The notes under the pieces were generated by a model. The model was not told the origin of the DNA. It made no database searches and saw only the letters and a program-made list of their open reading frames with translations. Shown one piece after another: positions 45,833-55,205 of a stretch of DNA of 64,000 nucleotides. A program made the translations under genes and the position numbers. Within the stretch, counting starts at the first letter, position 1; each line of letters opens with the position of its first letter. Source of the DNA: Saprospiraceae bacterium (GTDB lineage: Bacteria; Bacteroidota; Bacteroidia; Chitinophagales; Saprospiraceae); contig JADJTQ010000009.1 of the NCBI GenBank assembly GCA_016711125.1, positions 284,001 through 348,000 of the forward strand, written 5' to 3'.

Positions 45833-47371
45833 TCAGTTTCTATCTGGTAAATCTGCCAATTTTATGAAATGATCTTTATGCACATTTCTTTCTGCGTCAA
45901 TGGTATAACCCTCCGGACCTTTGACAGGCCATTTTTGATTGGGCAAAAGCTTGTTAAGCTCAGCACGATGCTCATTTATTATTCTTTTGTTTTCATTTTT
46001 GTAGGCGATATTATTCCATTCATTGGGATCATTTTGATGATCGTAGAGTTCTTCCAGATTTATTTCGGGATAATAGATATAGCGATATCTCATACTCCTG
46101 ACCGCATGTCCGATGACTTTAGTGTCTGCCCATGAAAACATATAACTGCTTACTACCGGAGGAGTCATTGTTGCAGGATCTTTGATTTGGGGTACCAAAC
46201 TATGCCCGTCCAAATGGGGTGGTGGTTTCATACCCGTTAATTCGACCAGGGTAGGATATAAGTCCATGAGGCTCACCGGCTGATCACATCGACTTCCAGG
46301 CTTGGTCATACCCGGCACTGAGATAATTAATGGCACTCTTGTGGAACGCTCCCATAAAGTGAATTTTTCTATATTTTCCTTTTCGCCCATGTGCATACCA
46401 TGATCGGACCATACCATTAAAATGGTATTATTGGCATAATCCGAATTTTCAAAAGTTTCGATCAGGCGGCCCAGCATGGCATCCGCAAAAGTAATCGCTG
46501 CAGCATAGGATTGCACGACCTTTTTCCATTCGTCATTATCGATCACCCATTTATGAATCCATCTTCTGCCATGATCAAACGCATCTTCCAGGTCGTCCTC
46601 CTTACAATCAGGAAGCACCACGTCCTCAAGGGGATACATGTCAAAATATTTCTGGGGCACCTCCCATGGATCGTGTGGTTTCCATACTCCGGCTGCGAGG
46701 AAAAAAGGTTTTTCATGTTTTTGTTTAAGTTCGTAACTAGCCCAATCAACTACGTGAAAGTCCGCCATTTTTTCATCAGGAATAGGTATGGGCCCCCAGG
46801 TCCACCATCCATTGCCCGGACGGTTTTTATGGTTGTCTTCCGGAGGAAAAATGACTTCATCGGGCGCCCTGATTTGAAAGGGATGTGAAATATATGCGCT
46901 GGGATAATAAAAGTCCCAGTTGGCGGGTTCGACCTGACTGGTTGGAGCCCATGGTGGCGCCTGACTATGATAGATCTTGCCCCCTCCTAATGTCTTGTAT
47001 CCACGATTCTTAAAAAACTGCTCCAGGGTCTCGACATGTTTAAGCTCCTCAAATTCACGCCATTTAGGACCATCACCCCAATAGACATGCTCAGCCCCAG
47101 AGCGCGTATGATGCACCCCAGTCAAAATGGCCGCGCGGGTAGGAGCACAGGCCGGAGCAGGCGTATGTGCATTGGTAAAAATCATGGATTTGGCTGCCAA
47201 TCTGTCGAGGTTAGGTGTGTGTATCTTCATGCCCTGATGGCCACCAAGAAATCCAACCCAATCATTGAGATCATCAATAGCTATAAATAGGATATTGGGC
47301 TTAATGCTTTCAGTTTGAGAAAAAAGCAATGTCGATAAGAAGAGGGATAGCAATAACGGTAAAGTTTTCAT
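45833..47371 (-). CDS. secreted sulfatase (iduronate-2-sulfatase-like)
   Basis: A 512-residue exported sulfatase with a signal peptide (MKTLPLLLSLFLSTLLFSQ). NILFIAIDDLNDWVGFL gives the metal-binding Asp33/Asp34, TPNLDRLAAKSMIF follows, and the formylglycine motif is CAPTRAAILTG (Cys75). Later metal and substrate motifs are WKPHDPWEVPQKYFD, TILMVWSDHGMHMGEKENIE and RVPLIISVPG. It should desulfate a polysaccharide or glycosaminoglycan. It differs from the other sulfatase in the window, suggesting another regiospecificity. Solitary. Confidence 0.92.
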   Translation of the reverse strand: MKTLPLLLSLFLSTLLFSQTESIKPNILFIAIDDLNDWVGFLGGHQGMKIHTPNLDRLAAKSMIFTNAHTPAPACAPTRAAILTGVHHTRSGAEHVYWGDGPKWREFEELKHVETLEQFFKNRGYKTLGGGKIYHSQAPPWAPTSQVEPANWDFYYPSAYISHPFQIRAPDEVIFPPEDNHKNRPGNGWWTWGPIPIPDEKMADFHVVDWASYELKQKHEKPFFLAAGVWKPHDPWEVPQKYFDMYPLEDVVLPDCKEDDLEDAFDHGRRWIHKWVIDNDEWKKVVQSYAAAITFADAMLGRLIETFENSDYANNTILMVWSDHGMHMGEKENIEKFTLWERSTRVPLIISVPGMTKPGSRCDQPVSLMDLYPTLVELTGMKPPPHLDGHSLVPQIKDPATMTPPVVSSYMFSWADTKVIGHAVRSMRYRYIYYPEINLEELYDHQNDPNEWNNIAYKNENKRIINEHRAELNKLLPNQKWPVKGPEGYTIDAERNVHKDHFIKLADLPDRN

Positions 47372-47535
47372 CTACTATGGATTATTCCTTTTCTTAAAGA
47401 TACGATCAAAATATCGGACGCCGGTTATGCGATTTCCATTATCCTCAAAAATCAAAGTGCTTTTTGGCGTATAAGGACGACTTATAAATTCAATGAAAAT
47501 GAATTGTGGGTTTTATAAATCAATTTGCCTTGTCT

Positions 47536-48246
47536 TTAAGGCCTACGATCATCAGGTCGGATCTTCCCACTTACTTTCGCTAGTTGACGAAAGGTTATCA
47601 AATGTGCCAAAAGTACTAACGGTACGATCACGGTGGGCAGAAGCACATAAGGAAAATACAAAAAAGGGATATTTGGCTGATCAAATGCTAATTTTTGCAG
47701 GGGTGATGGCATGGAAAGAATAGCGGTAATCACAACATTGAGTAATAGGAGCAGACAAATAATATTCCAACCAAGAAGCAAGCCCCTGTTGACATTTTTT
47801 CGGCCGAACACCAGAAAATATACCAGTGGTGCTGTGACCCCCGAAAATAAATCAAAATTGGTGCCTTCGTAGGTAATGTACACTGACATGACACCTGACC
47901 AATAAAGCAATGCTAAAATAATTTCGACGGGAATACGAATTGAATGAAAAATGGTTAATGTCTTCAGATCTACCTGATCCAAAAATGCTCTTCCACTGCG
48001 ATTACTAAAGAGCAGCAGGATTAATAACAATACTGGTAGGATGCCCAGCAATAATATTCTGGGGGGTAATACATTGGTGTTCTGATAAAAGCCAGACTTA
48101 GCAATTACAGATTGCAGGATGATCCAAATCAATGCAATCACGAGAAAGTTTCTCGAATGACAGGCTCTGTAAAACCAAAATATGGTAAGCAATGTAGTAG
48201 CTCCAAAAAGATAAGATAAGTAGGTGGGGACATCTTGCATGGACAA
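47536..48246 (-). CDS. integral membrane protein, unknown
   Basis: A 236-residue protein with about six membrane segments (YLFGATTLLTIFWFYRA, FLVIALIWIILQSVIA, ILLLGILPVLLLILLLF, IPVEIILALLYWSGVMSVYI, ICLLLLLNVVITAILSM, FLYFPYVLLPTVIVPLVLLA). Polar, Arg-rich loops and a charged C-terminus (SGKIRPDDRRP) suggest a cytosolic end. No transporter motif is recognised. It lies between the sulfatase and the HTH/jelly-roll gene on the same strand. Confidence 0.75.
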   Translation of the reverse strand: MSMQDVPTYLSYLFGATTLLTIFWFYRACHSRNFLVIALIWIILQSVIAKSGFYQNTNVLPPRILLLGILPVLLLILLLFSNRSGRAFLDQVDLKTLTIFHSIRIPVEIILALLYWSGVMSVYITYEGTNFDLFSGVTAPLVYFLVFGRKNVNRGLLLGWNIICLLLLLNVVITAILSMPSPLQKLAFDQPNIPFLYFPYVLLPTVIVPLVLLAHLITFRQLAKVSGKIRPDDRRP

Positions 48247-48316
48247 AAGCTTTGAGACATGAATATATCAATATTCGCGGAGGCTGACGCTATCCCACAA
48301 GGTTACTATGATACAA

Positions 48317-49627
48317 TCAATTTTTTACCAGGTCATAAACACGCATTTCGTCAGAGGAATCTTTTACACAGATAGATTTAATCTGTCCAGCTCCCTTGAA
48401 TTTAATACGCACGCCATAAAAGATTCCTGCTGATGCCTGGTACTTAAAAGAATCCACTAAATCCTCACCGACGTGGAGAGATACTTGTCTGTCTATGACT
48501 TGAATTTTTAATTGTTGCCATTGATCTAAATCACGTCCAAACGCTGATAGATTGTGATCCCTCCCTTCCTTGACAACATCACTGAATCGCAAGCGCAAAT
48601 CACCTACACAACCTGGCATTGACATCGGAATTGAAAAAAATCCTTCGGAACCAACTAGCATTATTTGGACATTTCTGCATGTGGTAAGTCCGGCTCTATA
48701 GTCATTTTTCAATCTAATTTCAACCTGGAGATTATCCATCGGCAATTCTTGAAAATCGGCAATGAAATGTGCGGTGAGCCAGGGAAGTTGGCTTAATCCC
48801 TGAATTGCTTCATCATAGATGGTTTCCTTTACACCCAGTATTTCTCCTCCCAGTAATTCTTCCGGCAAGAAGTACCTTGGTATGGGTTCGTGATCTAATG
48901 TCATTGTCCAACCATCAGATTCAACAAGAAGATCGTGTTCTTTTAGAATGACGGTATCCACTAACAATTTTGCCCTCCAATATCCGGGATAATAGTAAAT
49001 CGAAGTGGCCTCTTTTTTCAAAGGGTCAATGCTAAATCTGCGACTGTCATCCCAACTTTGTTGAATTGAAAACTGATCAGCTCTAATAGCTTGGACGTCA
49101 TAGGCGAAAATAACGGTGTTGGGTACTCCATGTACTACTTTTGAACTTGAAAAAGAAACCCGTTCCGGAGTATCGATCTGGAACGTTGAGGCCGAATTTT
49201 TCGACGATCTGTATAAAATGAAAATGATTAATATTATCGTTGTAGAAACCGTTGTCCATTGCAAAAGTGGTTTCACATAGCCATTCCTTGATAGTTGTGG
49301 CGGATTCGTGCGATTGTTTATTGGTGGAATTGTAACTCCTGTAGGTTTCGTTGAGTTTTCTTGCTTGGCGATAAATTCCATCCAGTTTTCACAATCCAGA
49401 AAATTAGCCAGAGCATTTAGGGTTGCAGCGTTCGGACTGTGTTCATAGATCAACTTGCCCCAAAGTCGTTTTAAGGTATTGACACTGAGAGATACCCCCG
49501 ATTTAGCAAATATTTTGTCGCTCAACAGGAGAAATTCCTGATGCCGCCAATGGTCGCTATCGGCCCATTGAAGCTTGGATTCAATCTGGTGTCTGCACAG
49601 AGCTAAATAATTTATTTGGTTATCCAC
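48317..49627 (-). CDS. membrane-anchored HTH-like protein with jelly-roll/LamG-like C-terminus
   Basis: A 436-residue protein. The cytosolic N-terminus (FLLLSDKIFAKSGVSLSVNT, LKRLWGKLIYEHSPNAATLN, LANFLDCENWMEFIA) is a helical domain seen in Bacteroidota proteins that resembles a small HTH domain. Residues ~124-142 (TVSTTIILIIFILYRS) form one membrane segment. The exported part (~150-436) is beta-rich and ends in a LamG/DUF1080-like fold (LKIQVIDRQVSLHVGEDLVD, GIFYGVRIKFKGAGQIKSIC). It may be a one-component sensor whose external jelly roll senses sugars. A related lipoprotein is encoded divergently next door. Confidence 0.7.
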   Translation of the reverse strand: MDNQINYLALCRHQIESKLQWADSDHWRHQEFLLLSDKIFAKSGVSLSVNTLKRLWGKLIYEHSPNAATLNALANFLDCENWMEFIAKQENSTKPTGVTIPPINNRTNPPQLSRNGYVKPLLQWTTVSTTIILIIFILYRSSKNSASTFQIDTPERVSFSSSKVVHGVPNTVIFAYDVQAIRADQFSIQQSWDDSRRFSIDPLKKEATSIYYYPGYWRAKLLVDTVILKEHDLLVESDGWTMTLDHEPIPRYFLPEELLGGEILGVKETIYDEAIQGLSQLPWLTAHFIADFQELPMDNLQVEIRLKNDYRAGLTTCRNVQIMLVGSEGFFSIPMSMPGCVGDLRLRFSDVVKEGRDHNLSAFGRDLDQWQQLKIQVIDRQVSLHVGEDLVDSFKYQASAGIFYGVRIKFKGAGQIKSICVKDSSDEMRVYDLVKN

Positions 49628-49762
49628 CTTTTTTGGCCAATCAATTCGAAAGATACTGGTTGTTTAAACTAACAATCATGTTTGGACAGCATTGGACAAA
49701 CTTGTCAAAGCTTGAAAACTAAGCTAGGGTAATGGATCATACCTTCCAAAAAAATCAGATGA

Positions 49763-50500
49763 ATGATGATACAAATTGGCTATACAACTCACCAAACCTT
49801 TACTAAAGGTAAATTCTTCACTTCTATAATAGATAGATCCAGTCTTGACGGCAGATTGTTTTTCCTGACAATTTGTCCAATATTGATATTGCTCCAGAGC
49901 TGTGCCGGATCCAGAAATATTGTTTTAGGACCGCATAATGTGCAATTGATCAATCGTAATTTTGTGTCCGTTGAAGATCGTGGGGGGATGATTACCGTGG
50001 ATAGCCAAAAAAGTGCTGGTTTAATCATCATCCGGAATCTGGCTTTTGATACCGGTGTTTTGGAGGTTGATTTCAAAGGCGAAAATAAGCAGGGAGCGAG
50101 CTTCTTGGGCTTGGCTTTTAATATTCAGAATGATTCAACCTATGAATGTGTCTATTTTCGACCATTTAATTTTAGATCGGAAGAAAAGGTCAGACGTGAA
50201 CATAGCATACAGTATATCTTTCATCCGGAATACCCATGGCATAGGTTAAGAGAGGATCAACCAGACAAATTTGAGGCAGAATATCCCAATTCACCTGATC
50301 CGGATGATTGGTTTACTATTCGTTTAAAAATAGGACCAGACAGCGTGGAGGTATACGATAAGAAATTTAAAAGGATGCTATTAAAGGTTGAGCGACTAGC
50401 CGGGACTACCTCCAGTAAAATTGGATTCTGGACAGGAAGTAGCTCAAGTGGGAATTTTAGAAATCTGAATTTGATTAGGAGTAAGACTCCGCAGTTCTAA
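49763..50500 (+). CDS. lipoprotein with DUF1080/LamG-like jelly roll
   Basis: A 245-residue protein. A long N-terminus precedes the signal core FFLTICPILILLQSCAGS with a lipobox-like SC, so the true start may lie nearer residue 30. The mature domain is a concanavalin-like sandwich: RNLAFDTGVLEVDFKGENKQ, ASFLGLAFNIQNDSTYECVY, FRPFNFRSEEKV, WFTIRLKIGPDSVEVYDKKF and IGFWTGSSSSGNFRNLNL. It is similar in plan to the C-terminus of the divergent membrane protein. It probably binds or processes a glycan. The FGGY kinase follows. Confidence 0.75.
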   Translation: MMIQIGYTTHQTFTKGKFFTSIIDRSSLDGRLFFLTICPILILLQSCAGSRNIVLGPHNVQLINRNFVSVEDRGGMITVDSQKSAGLIIIRNLAFDTGVLEVDFKGENKQGASFLGLAFNIQNDSTYECVYFRPFNFRSEEKVRREHSIQYIFHPEYPWHRLREDQPDKFEAEYPNSPDPDDWFTIRLKIGPDSVEVYDKKFKRMLLKVERLAGTTSSKIGFWTGSSSSGNFRNLNLIRSKTPQF

Positions 50501-50630
50501 ATGGTTGCTTGTAAACCGGTGAGTTCCCAAATGATGGATTGAACCATTGCAACTCGTATGCGCTTACCTGCTTGATCCGGCCCTATTTTTTTTTACATTG
50601 CATCTAGCAAATCAAGGTAATATTAAAGCA

Positions 50631-52121
50631 ATGTACTTAATAGGATATGACATAGGTAGTTCATCTGTCAAAGCAGCACTTGTGGATGCTGATACCGGCA
50701 AAAAGGTCTCCGTAGTGCAACAACCGCTGAAAGAAATGGCGATTCACGCACCTGAACCAGGTTGGGCGGAACAACATCCGGATACGTGGTGGAGGCACAT
50801 TTGTAACGCCACCAAACAATTACTTTCTGAAAATGGAATTAGTGGGAGTGATATCAAGAGTATAGGCATTGCTTATCAAATGCATGGTTTAGTCATGGTG
50901 AGTGGTGATGGAGATGTATTGAGGCCCTCAATCATTTGGTGTGATAGCCGGGCAGTAGGAGTCGGGCAGCGAGCCTTTGATCAGATAGGCCATGAGATTT
51001 GTTTAAGGCATATGCTCAATTCGCCAGGAAATTTCACTGCTTCAAAATTGCGATGGGTATTTGAAAATGAGCCGGAGATTTTCCAGGATTGCGCCAAAAT
51101 CATGTTGCCGGGTGACTACATTGCTTACAAACTATCGGGCGAAATTCAGACCACACCGAGTGGACTTTCAGAAGGAGTGCTGTGGGATTTTCAGATGAAC
51201 CAACCGGCCAAGATTTTGATGGACCATTATGAATTTGATTCCACCATTTTACCGGAAATTGTACCAAGTGTTGGACTGCAGTGCAAAGTATCAGCACTCG
51301 CTGCTGAACAAACCGGTTTGCGGTTGGGCACGCCAATTGCTTACCGGGCTGGAGATCAACCCAATAATGCCATGTCACTCAATGTGCTTGAATCGGGTGA
51401 GGTCGCTGCCACCGGTGGGACTTCTGGAGTGGTCTATGGTGTTGTCGATAGACCGATCTATGATCCTGCCTCCCGGGTAAATGGTTTTGCCCATGTCAAC
51501 CATAGCGTAGAAAAACCTCGCATTGGCATTCTTTTGTGTATCAATGGAGCCGGTATCCAATACGGTTGGATCCGCAAAATGATTGCCACGAGTACTCCTT
51601 ATTCGACACTGGAGCAGAGGGCAGCTAAAGTATCAATTGGTTCCGACGGTCTTTGTGTGATACCCTTTGGTAATGGAGCTGAGCGCATTTTTGAAAGCAA
51701 GGATATCGGTTCACATCTGTGCCATTTGCAACTAAATCGACATCGGCAGGAACATCTAATCCGGGCAACCCTGGAGGGTATCGCCTTTGCTTTTGTTTAT
51801 GGCATGGATATTCTCAAAGAAATGGGCTTGGATACAGGAGTCATGAAAGTGGGCAATGACAATCTATTTCAGTCAGCTATTTTTTCGAAAACCATTGCTA
51901 CTCTTACCGGCGCTAGTATAAAGATGATCGACACGACAGGTGCAGTAGGAGCCGCCCTTGCATCCGGAGTTGGGGTTCTCCATTTTTCCGGATTCGCCGA
52001 AGCGATGGCTCAGTTGCAAATTATTGATGAGGTAAGTCCTGATATAGCGAATAGGGAAGTCTATCTAGAAGCATACACTAAATGGAAGACAAGTTTGGAT
52101 GGCAAATTAGAAAAATCTTAA
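50631..52121 (+). CDS. FGGY-family carbohydrate kinase (xylulokinase-like)
   Basis: A 496-residue sugar kinase; the start MYLIGYDIGSSSVKAAL at 50631 places the phosphate-1 motif at the N-terminus, while the frame is open from 50547. GWAEQHPDTWW, GIAYQMHGLV and IIWCDSRA are typical of xylulokinases. AYRAGDQPNNAM contains the catalytic Asp, and GATGGTSGV-like phosphate-2 residues (VAATGGTSGVVYG) follow. The C-terminal adenosine motif is in GVMKVGNDNLFQS. The sugar may be D-xylulose, ribulose or a related keto-sugar. It fits downstream of the glycan-degrading enzymes, though in its own unit. Confidence 0.85.
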   Translation: MYLIGYDIGSSSVKAALVDADTGKKVSVVQQPLKEMAIHAPEPGWAEQHPDTWWRHICNATKQLLSENGISGSDIKSIGIAYQMHGLVMVSGDGDVLRPSIIWCDSRAVGVGQRAFDQIGHEICLRHMLNSPGNFTASKLRWVFENEPEIFQDCAKIMLPGDYIAYKLSGEIQTTPSGLSEGVLWDFQMNQPAKILMDHYEFDSTILPEIVPSVGLQCKVSALAAEQTGLRLGTPIAYRAGDQPNNAMSLNVLESGEVAATGGTSGVVYGVVDRPIYDPASRVNGFAHVNHSVEKPRIGILLCINGAGIQYGWIRKMIATSTPYSTLEQRAAKVSIGSDGLCVIPFGNGAERIFESKDIGSHLCHLQLNRHRQEHLIRATLEGIAFAFVYGMDILKEMGLDTGVMKVGNDNLFQSAIFSKTIATLTGASIKMIDTTGAVGAALASGVGVLHFSGFAEAMAQLQIIDEVSPDIANREVYLEAYTKWKTSLDGKLEKS

Positions 52122-52347
52122 ACTGAAAGTTCGTTGAATATTGAAATGATATGGAGGTATCGCTCTTTATTTTTTTTGAAGCATAATTCGATTTGTAATT
52201 GACAGCCTTGGAATGATGAAATCTTCAAAATGTAGATCAACTCCATAGAGATTCAACAAATAAATATGTGAGTTAAGACTGGATGTAGATCAATAAAATC
52301 CGATTAATTATCGTTTTGGTTTTTAATTGACATTATCGAGTGCCGCC

Positions 52348-52764
52348 ATGAAAAGAAAGATCAACCTACTGATCCCGTTAGCCATTGCGATTACGATTAG
52401 TTCATGCCATAGCAATAAAAATCTGTCCGGGCTGACTCCCCGATCAGTGATGCTTGCTGATCCCTACACTGGTGACTGGGAATTTACGATTGAGGATATG
52501 CCTTCGGGTGATGCTGAAGGTATCTTGAACATCGATAAACAGGGATATCACTACCGGGCAAGTGTATCGGGTGATATTGGCGATATGGATCTTGATGATG
52601 TTACCATTCAGGGAGAGCGACTCAAAGGCCACTTCCAGTATAAGGGCTTTCGGGTTAATGTGAAGGGAAATTTTGAGGGAGATATTTTTGAGGGAAAAGT
52701 GGGTGTGACACTGATCAGTTATCCCTTTAAAGCTAAAAAACTCTATACGTTGGTTGCCGATTGA
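52348..52764 (+). CDS. small lipoprotein, unknown
   Basis: A 138-residue lipoprotein from the start MKRKINLLIPLAIAITISSC. The mature part is a small beta-barrel-like domain (YTGDWEFTIEDMPSGDAEGI, LNIDKQGYHYRASVSGDIGD, FEGDIFEGKVGVTLISYPFK). It resembles uncharacterised Bacteroidota extracellular proteins. It stands alone before the tandem repeat region. Function unknown. Confidence 0.7.
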   Translation: MKRKINLLIPLAIAITISSCHSNKNLSGLTPRSVMLADPYTGDWEFTIEDMPSGDAEGILNIDKQGYHYRASVSGDIGDMDLDDVTIQGERLKGHFQYKGFRVNVKGNFEGDIFEGKVGVTLISYPFKAKKLYTLVAD

Positions 52765-52767
52765 TCT

Positions 52768-53388
52768 GGAATGTTGGAAAATTGGAAAGGGTGGATCAGG
52801 AAGCCCGGAAGGATCACCGAGCCGAATACTTGATTTTCTGACACCGGTAGGGGAGGTTCTATCCTCCGGCTCTGAAATATTCGGAATGATGGAAAATTGG
52901 AATGTTGGACCATAAACCGGCAGTGATTGCTGACCGAAGGTTTTATTTATTTTCTTGCACTAGAGTGAGGGGGTCTACCCCTGGCTTGGAAGTACTTGGA
53001 AGATAGAATGGTGGAAAATTGGAAAGGGCGGATCAGTAAGCCCGGAAGGATAACTGAGCCGAACAATTGATTTTCTAGCACTGGTAGAGAGGTTCTATAC
53101 CTCCGGCTCTGAAATATTCGGAATACTGGAAAATTGGAATGTTGGACCATAAACCAGCAGTGATTGCTGATCGAAGGTCTTATTTATTTTCTTCCACTAG
53201 AATGAGGGGGTCTACCCCTGGCTTGGAAGTACTTGGAAGATAGGAATGGTGGAAAATTGGAAAGGGTGGATAAGCAAGCGCGGAAGGATCACCGAGCTGA
53301 ACACTTGATTTTCTGACACCGGTAGGGGAGGTTCTATCCTCCGGCTCTGAAATATTCGGAATGATGGAAAATTGGAATGTTGGATCAC
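52768..53388. repeat. 237-bp tandem repeat, about 2.6 copies, between lipoprotein gene and dnaA
   Basis: Copies begin near 52768, 53005 and 53243 (period 237-238 bp); the third is truncated. Each unit contains two versions of a ~20-mer around GGAAAATTGGAA. It also has hairpins that persist despite mutation: GGAGG-TTCTAT-CCTCC (52852-52867) in copy 1 becomes GAGGT-TCTAT-ACCTC in copy 2; AGGGG-GTCTA-CCCCT (52968-52982) is kept; and GAGCCG (52819-52824) pairs with CGGCTC (52867-52872). No ORF is credible. Preserved pairing suggests a structured RNA or protein-binding array rather than plain satellite DNA. Confidence 0.85.
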
Positions 53389-53491
53389 TAAGCCTGCACG
53401 AGAGCGAACATTCAGAAAGTTCGGAAATACAACGAGCAATAGGACTTTTCTCCGGAGGAGTTAGTTGGAATACGTCTCAATCTGGCAATCC

Positions 53492-54892
53492 CTAACTTGC
53501 CATACTCATCGATACCCGTTTTTCCAATTCTAGTACAGTATCTCTGAAAAGCACATCGGTATCCATAAGATCCTGAACCGCATTACAGGAATAAATCACC
53601 GTACTGTGATCGCGGCCTCCAAATTTAGCCCCAATCGCTTTCAAGGATTTGTTAGTTAATTTCTTGGCAAGGAACATAGATAGCTGGCGGGCGATAACGA
53701 TGGATCGCTTACGGGTCTTACCATGGAGTTTCTCTACCGGGAGTTCAAAATACTCGGCAACCAAGTCCTTAATATTCTCAACTGTAACTTGTTTGGTGAT
53801 TTGGGTGACAAATTTCTGGATGACTTCACGAGCCAGGTCCAAGTCAATCTCTCTTCGATTCAGTGATGCTTGAGCCAGTAGAGAAACAAATACTCCCTCC
53901 AACTCACGAATATTATTTTGAATATTGTAACAAATAAACTCTACTACATCATTGGAAATTTCTTGTCCCTCGTCCATCATCTTTGATTCGAGTATAGCCA
54001 TTCGGGGTTTCAGGTCGGGAGCTTGAAGGTCGGCTGTGAGACCCCATTTAAGCCGGGAGATCAGTCGCTCCTGCATGCCATCCAGATCTTTAGGAGGGCG
54101 ATCGGACGTCAGGATAATCTGTTTACCGTTATCGCGCAACTGATTGAAGATATGGAAGAAGATTTCCTGGGTTTTCACCTTATTGGCGAGAAACTGGATG
54201 TCATCGACGATCAATACATCTATCAGTTGGTAGAAGTTGACAAAATCTTCAATTGCATTATTTTTGATCGCTTGAATAATCTGATTGGTAAACTTTTCAG
54301 AGGAAACATAGAGGACGGATTTTTGATCAAAATCCCCTTGAATCTGATTGCCAATCGCATGTGCTAAATGCGTTTTGCCCAGACCTACATCGCCATAAAT
54401 AACTAAAGGATTAAACGAGGTACCTCCTGGCTTTTTAGCAACAGCCATCCCTGCCGATCGGGCCAGGCGATTACAATCTCCCTCAATGTAGGTATCAAAG
54501 GTATATTTCTTATTGAGCTGAGGATCGATTTTCAGTTTTCGAATACCTGGGATTACAAAGGGATTCTTGATTTCCTGCTGATCAATGGTGACTACTGCAT
54601 TCGCCGTTCCATGAGCTGAAGCCCTGGAAACTTCATCGGTCCGGAGCAAAATCTGATAGTCGAGACTACCCTCTTCTCCAAGCTGGCTTTTGACTGCTTT
54701 TCTCAGAAGAGAAACATAGTGCTCCTCTAACCATTCGTAAAAAAACTTATTGGGAACTTGGATTGTCAGTGATTTGCCATCGAGGCCTACGGGTTTGATC
54801 GGATCAAACCAAGTTTTGAAACTTTGGGGATTAACGTTTTCACGAATTATGTGAAGACAGTTAGCCCATATGATATGACAGTCCTTTACCAT
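53492..54892 (-). CDS. dnaA: chromosomal replication initiator DnaA
   Basis: A 466-residue DnaA with four domains. Domain I (IIWANCLHIIRENVNPQSFK) mediates self-association. Domain III is the AAA+ core: TFDTYIEGDCNRLARSAG, Walker A GDVGLGKTHLAHAIGN (167-182), Walker B DVLIVDDIQFLANK (225-238), sensor IILTSDRPPKDL and RLKWGLTADLQAPDLKPRMA. Domain IV ends with the DnaA signature GGRDHSTVIYSCNAV for 9-mer box binding. It initiates replication at oriC. It is transcribed toward the tandem repeat, away from the AT-rich region at 54893-55205. Confidence 0.97.
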   Translation of the reverse strand: MVKDCHIIWANCLHIIRENVNPQSFKTWFDPIKPVGLDGKSLTIQVPNKFFYEWLEEHYVSLLRKAVKSQLGEEGSLDYQILLRTDEVSRASAHGTANAVVTIDQQEIKNPFVIPGIRKLKIDPQLNKKYTFDTYIEGDCNRLARSAGMAVAKKPGGTSFNPLVIYGDVGLGKTHLAHAIGNQIQGDFDQKSVLYVSSEKFTNQIIQAIKNNAIEDFVNFYQLIDVLIVDDIQFLANKVKTQEIFFHIFNQLRDNGKQIILTSDRPPKDLDGMQERLISRLKWGLTADLQAPDLKPRMAILESKMMDEGQEISNDVVEFICYNIQNNIRELEGVFVSLLAQASLNRREIDLDLAREVIQKFVTQITKQVTVENIKDLVAEYFELPVEKLHGKTRKRSIVIARQLSMFLAKKLTNKSLKAIGAKFGGRDHSTVIYSCNAVQDLMDTDVLFRDTVLELEKRVSMSMAS

Positions 54893-55205
54893 TCTTTTTT
54901 TGAACTCTATTTCTAGGGTTACAACAATATAACTCTATCACCGCAAACCGGAAGTGGGGGTTCCAAATCAAGCAAAAATGCCTGGTGGGTTTCTACAGTC
55001 TCTTAACTAGTCAACAAATTTGAAAAAAATTATTTGTAAACCAATCCTGCTTCTTGCTATTTATTCAAGAAATCTTTAAATTATTGTTGAATATAATATA
55101 TAAATGTTTTAAAGTCAACAAGCAAGTAGTAAAAAAATATATTAGTATTTGAGAAATATATATTTGTATTATTATAATATATAGTTTCCGGTGAATCAAT
55201 GAAAA
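54893..55205. other. AT-rich region upstream of dnaA, candidate origin element
   Basis: A non-coding gap between dnaA and the metallophosphatase gene. The part at about 55060-55190 is almost pure A/T (runs such as ATATAATATATAAATG and TATTATTATAATATATAG), like a DNA-unwinding element. I found no perfect TTATCCACA DnaA box here, so calling it oriC is only a positional guess; it must also hold the dnaA promoter. Confidence 0.35.

Noticed and set aside
49600..49640. GGTTATCCACC similar to a DnaA box
   Set aside because: It is the start codon region of the membrane HTH-like gene, with one mismatch and no cluster of boxes.
52947..53439. Minus-strand ORFs inside the tandem repeat
   Set aside because: They are repeated translations of the non-coding unit and have no protein character.
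54893..55205. CRISPR or rRNA in the AT-rich gap
   Set aside because: No regular repeats with spacers and no rRNA-like conserved sequence were seen here or elsewhere in the window.
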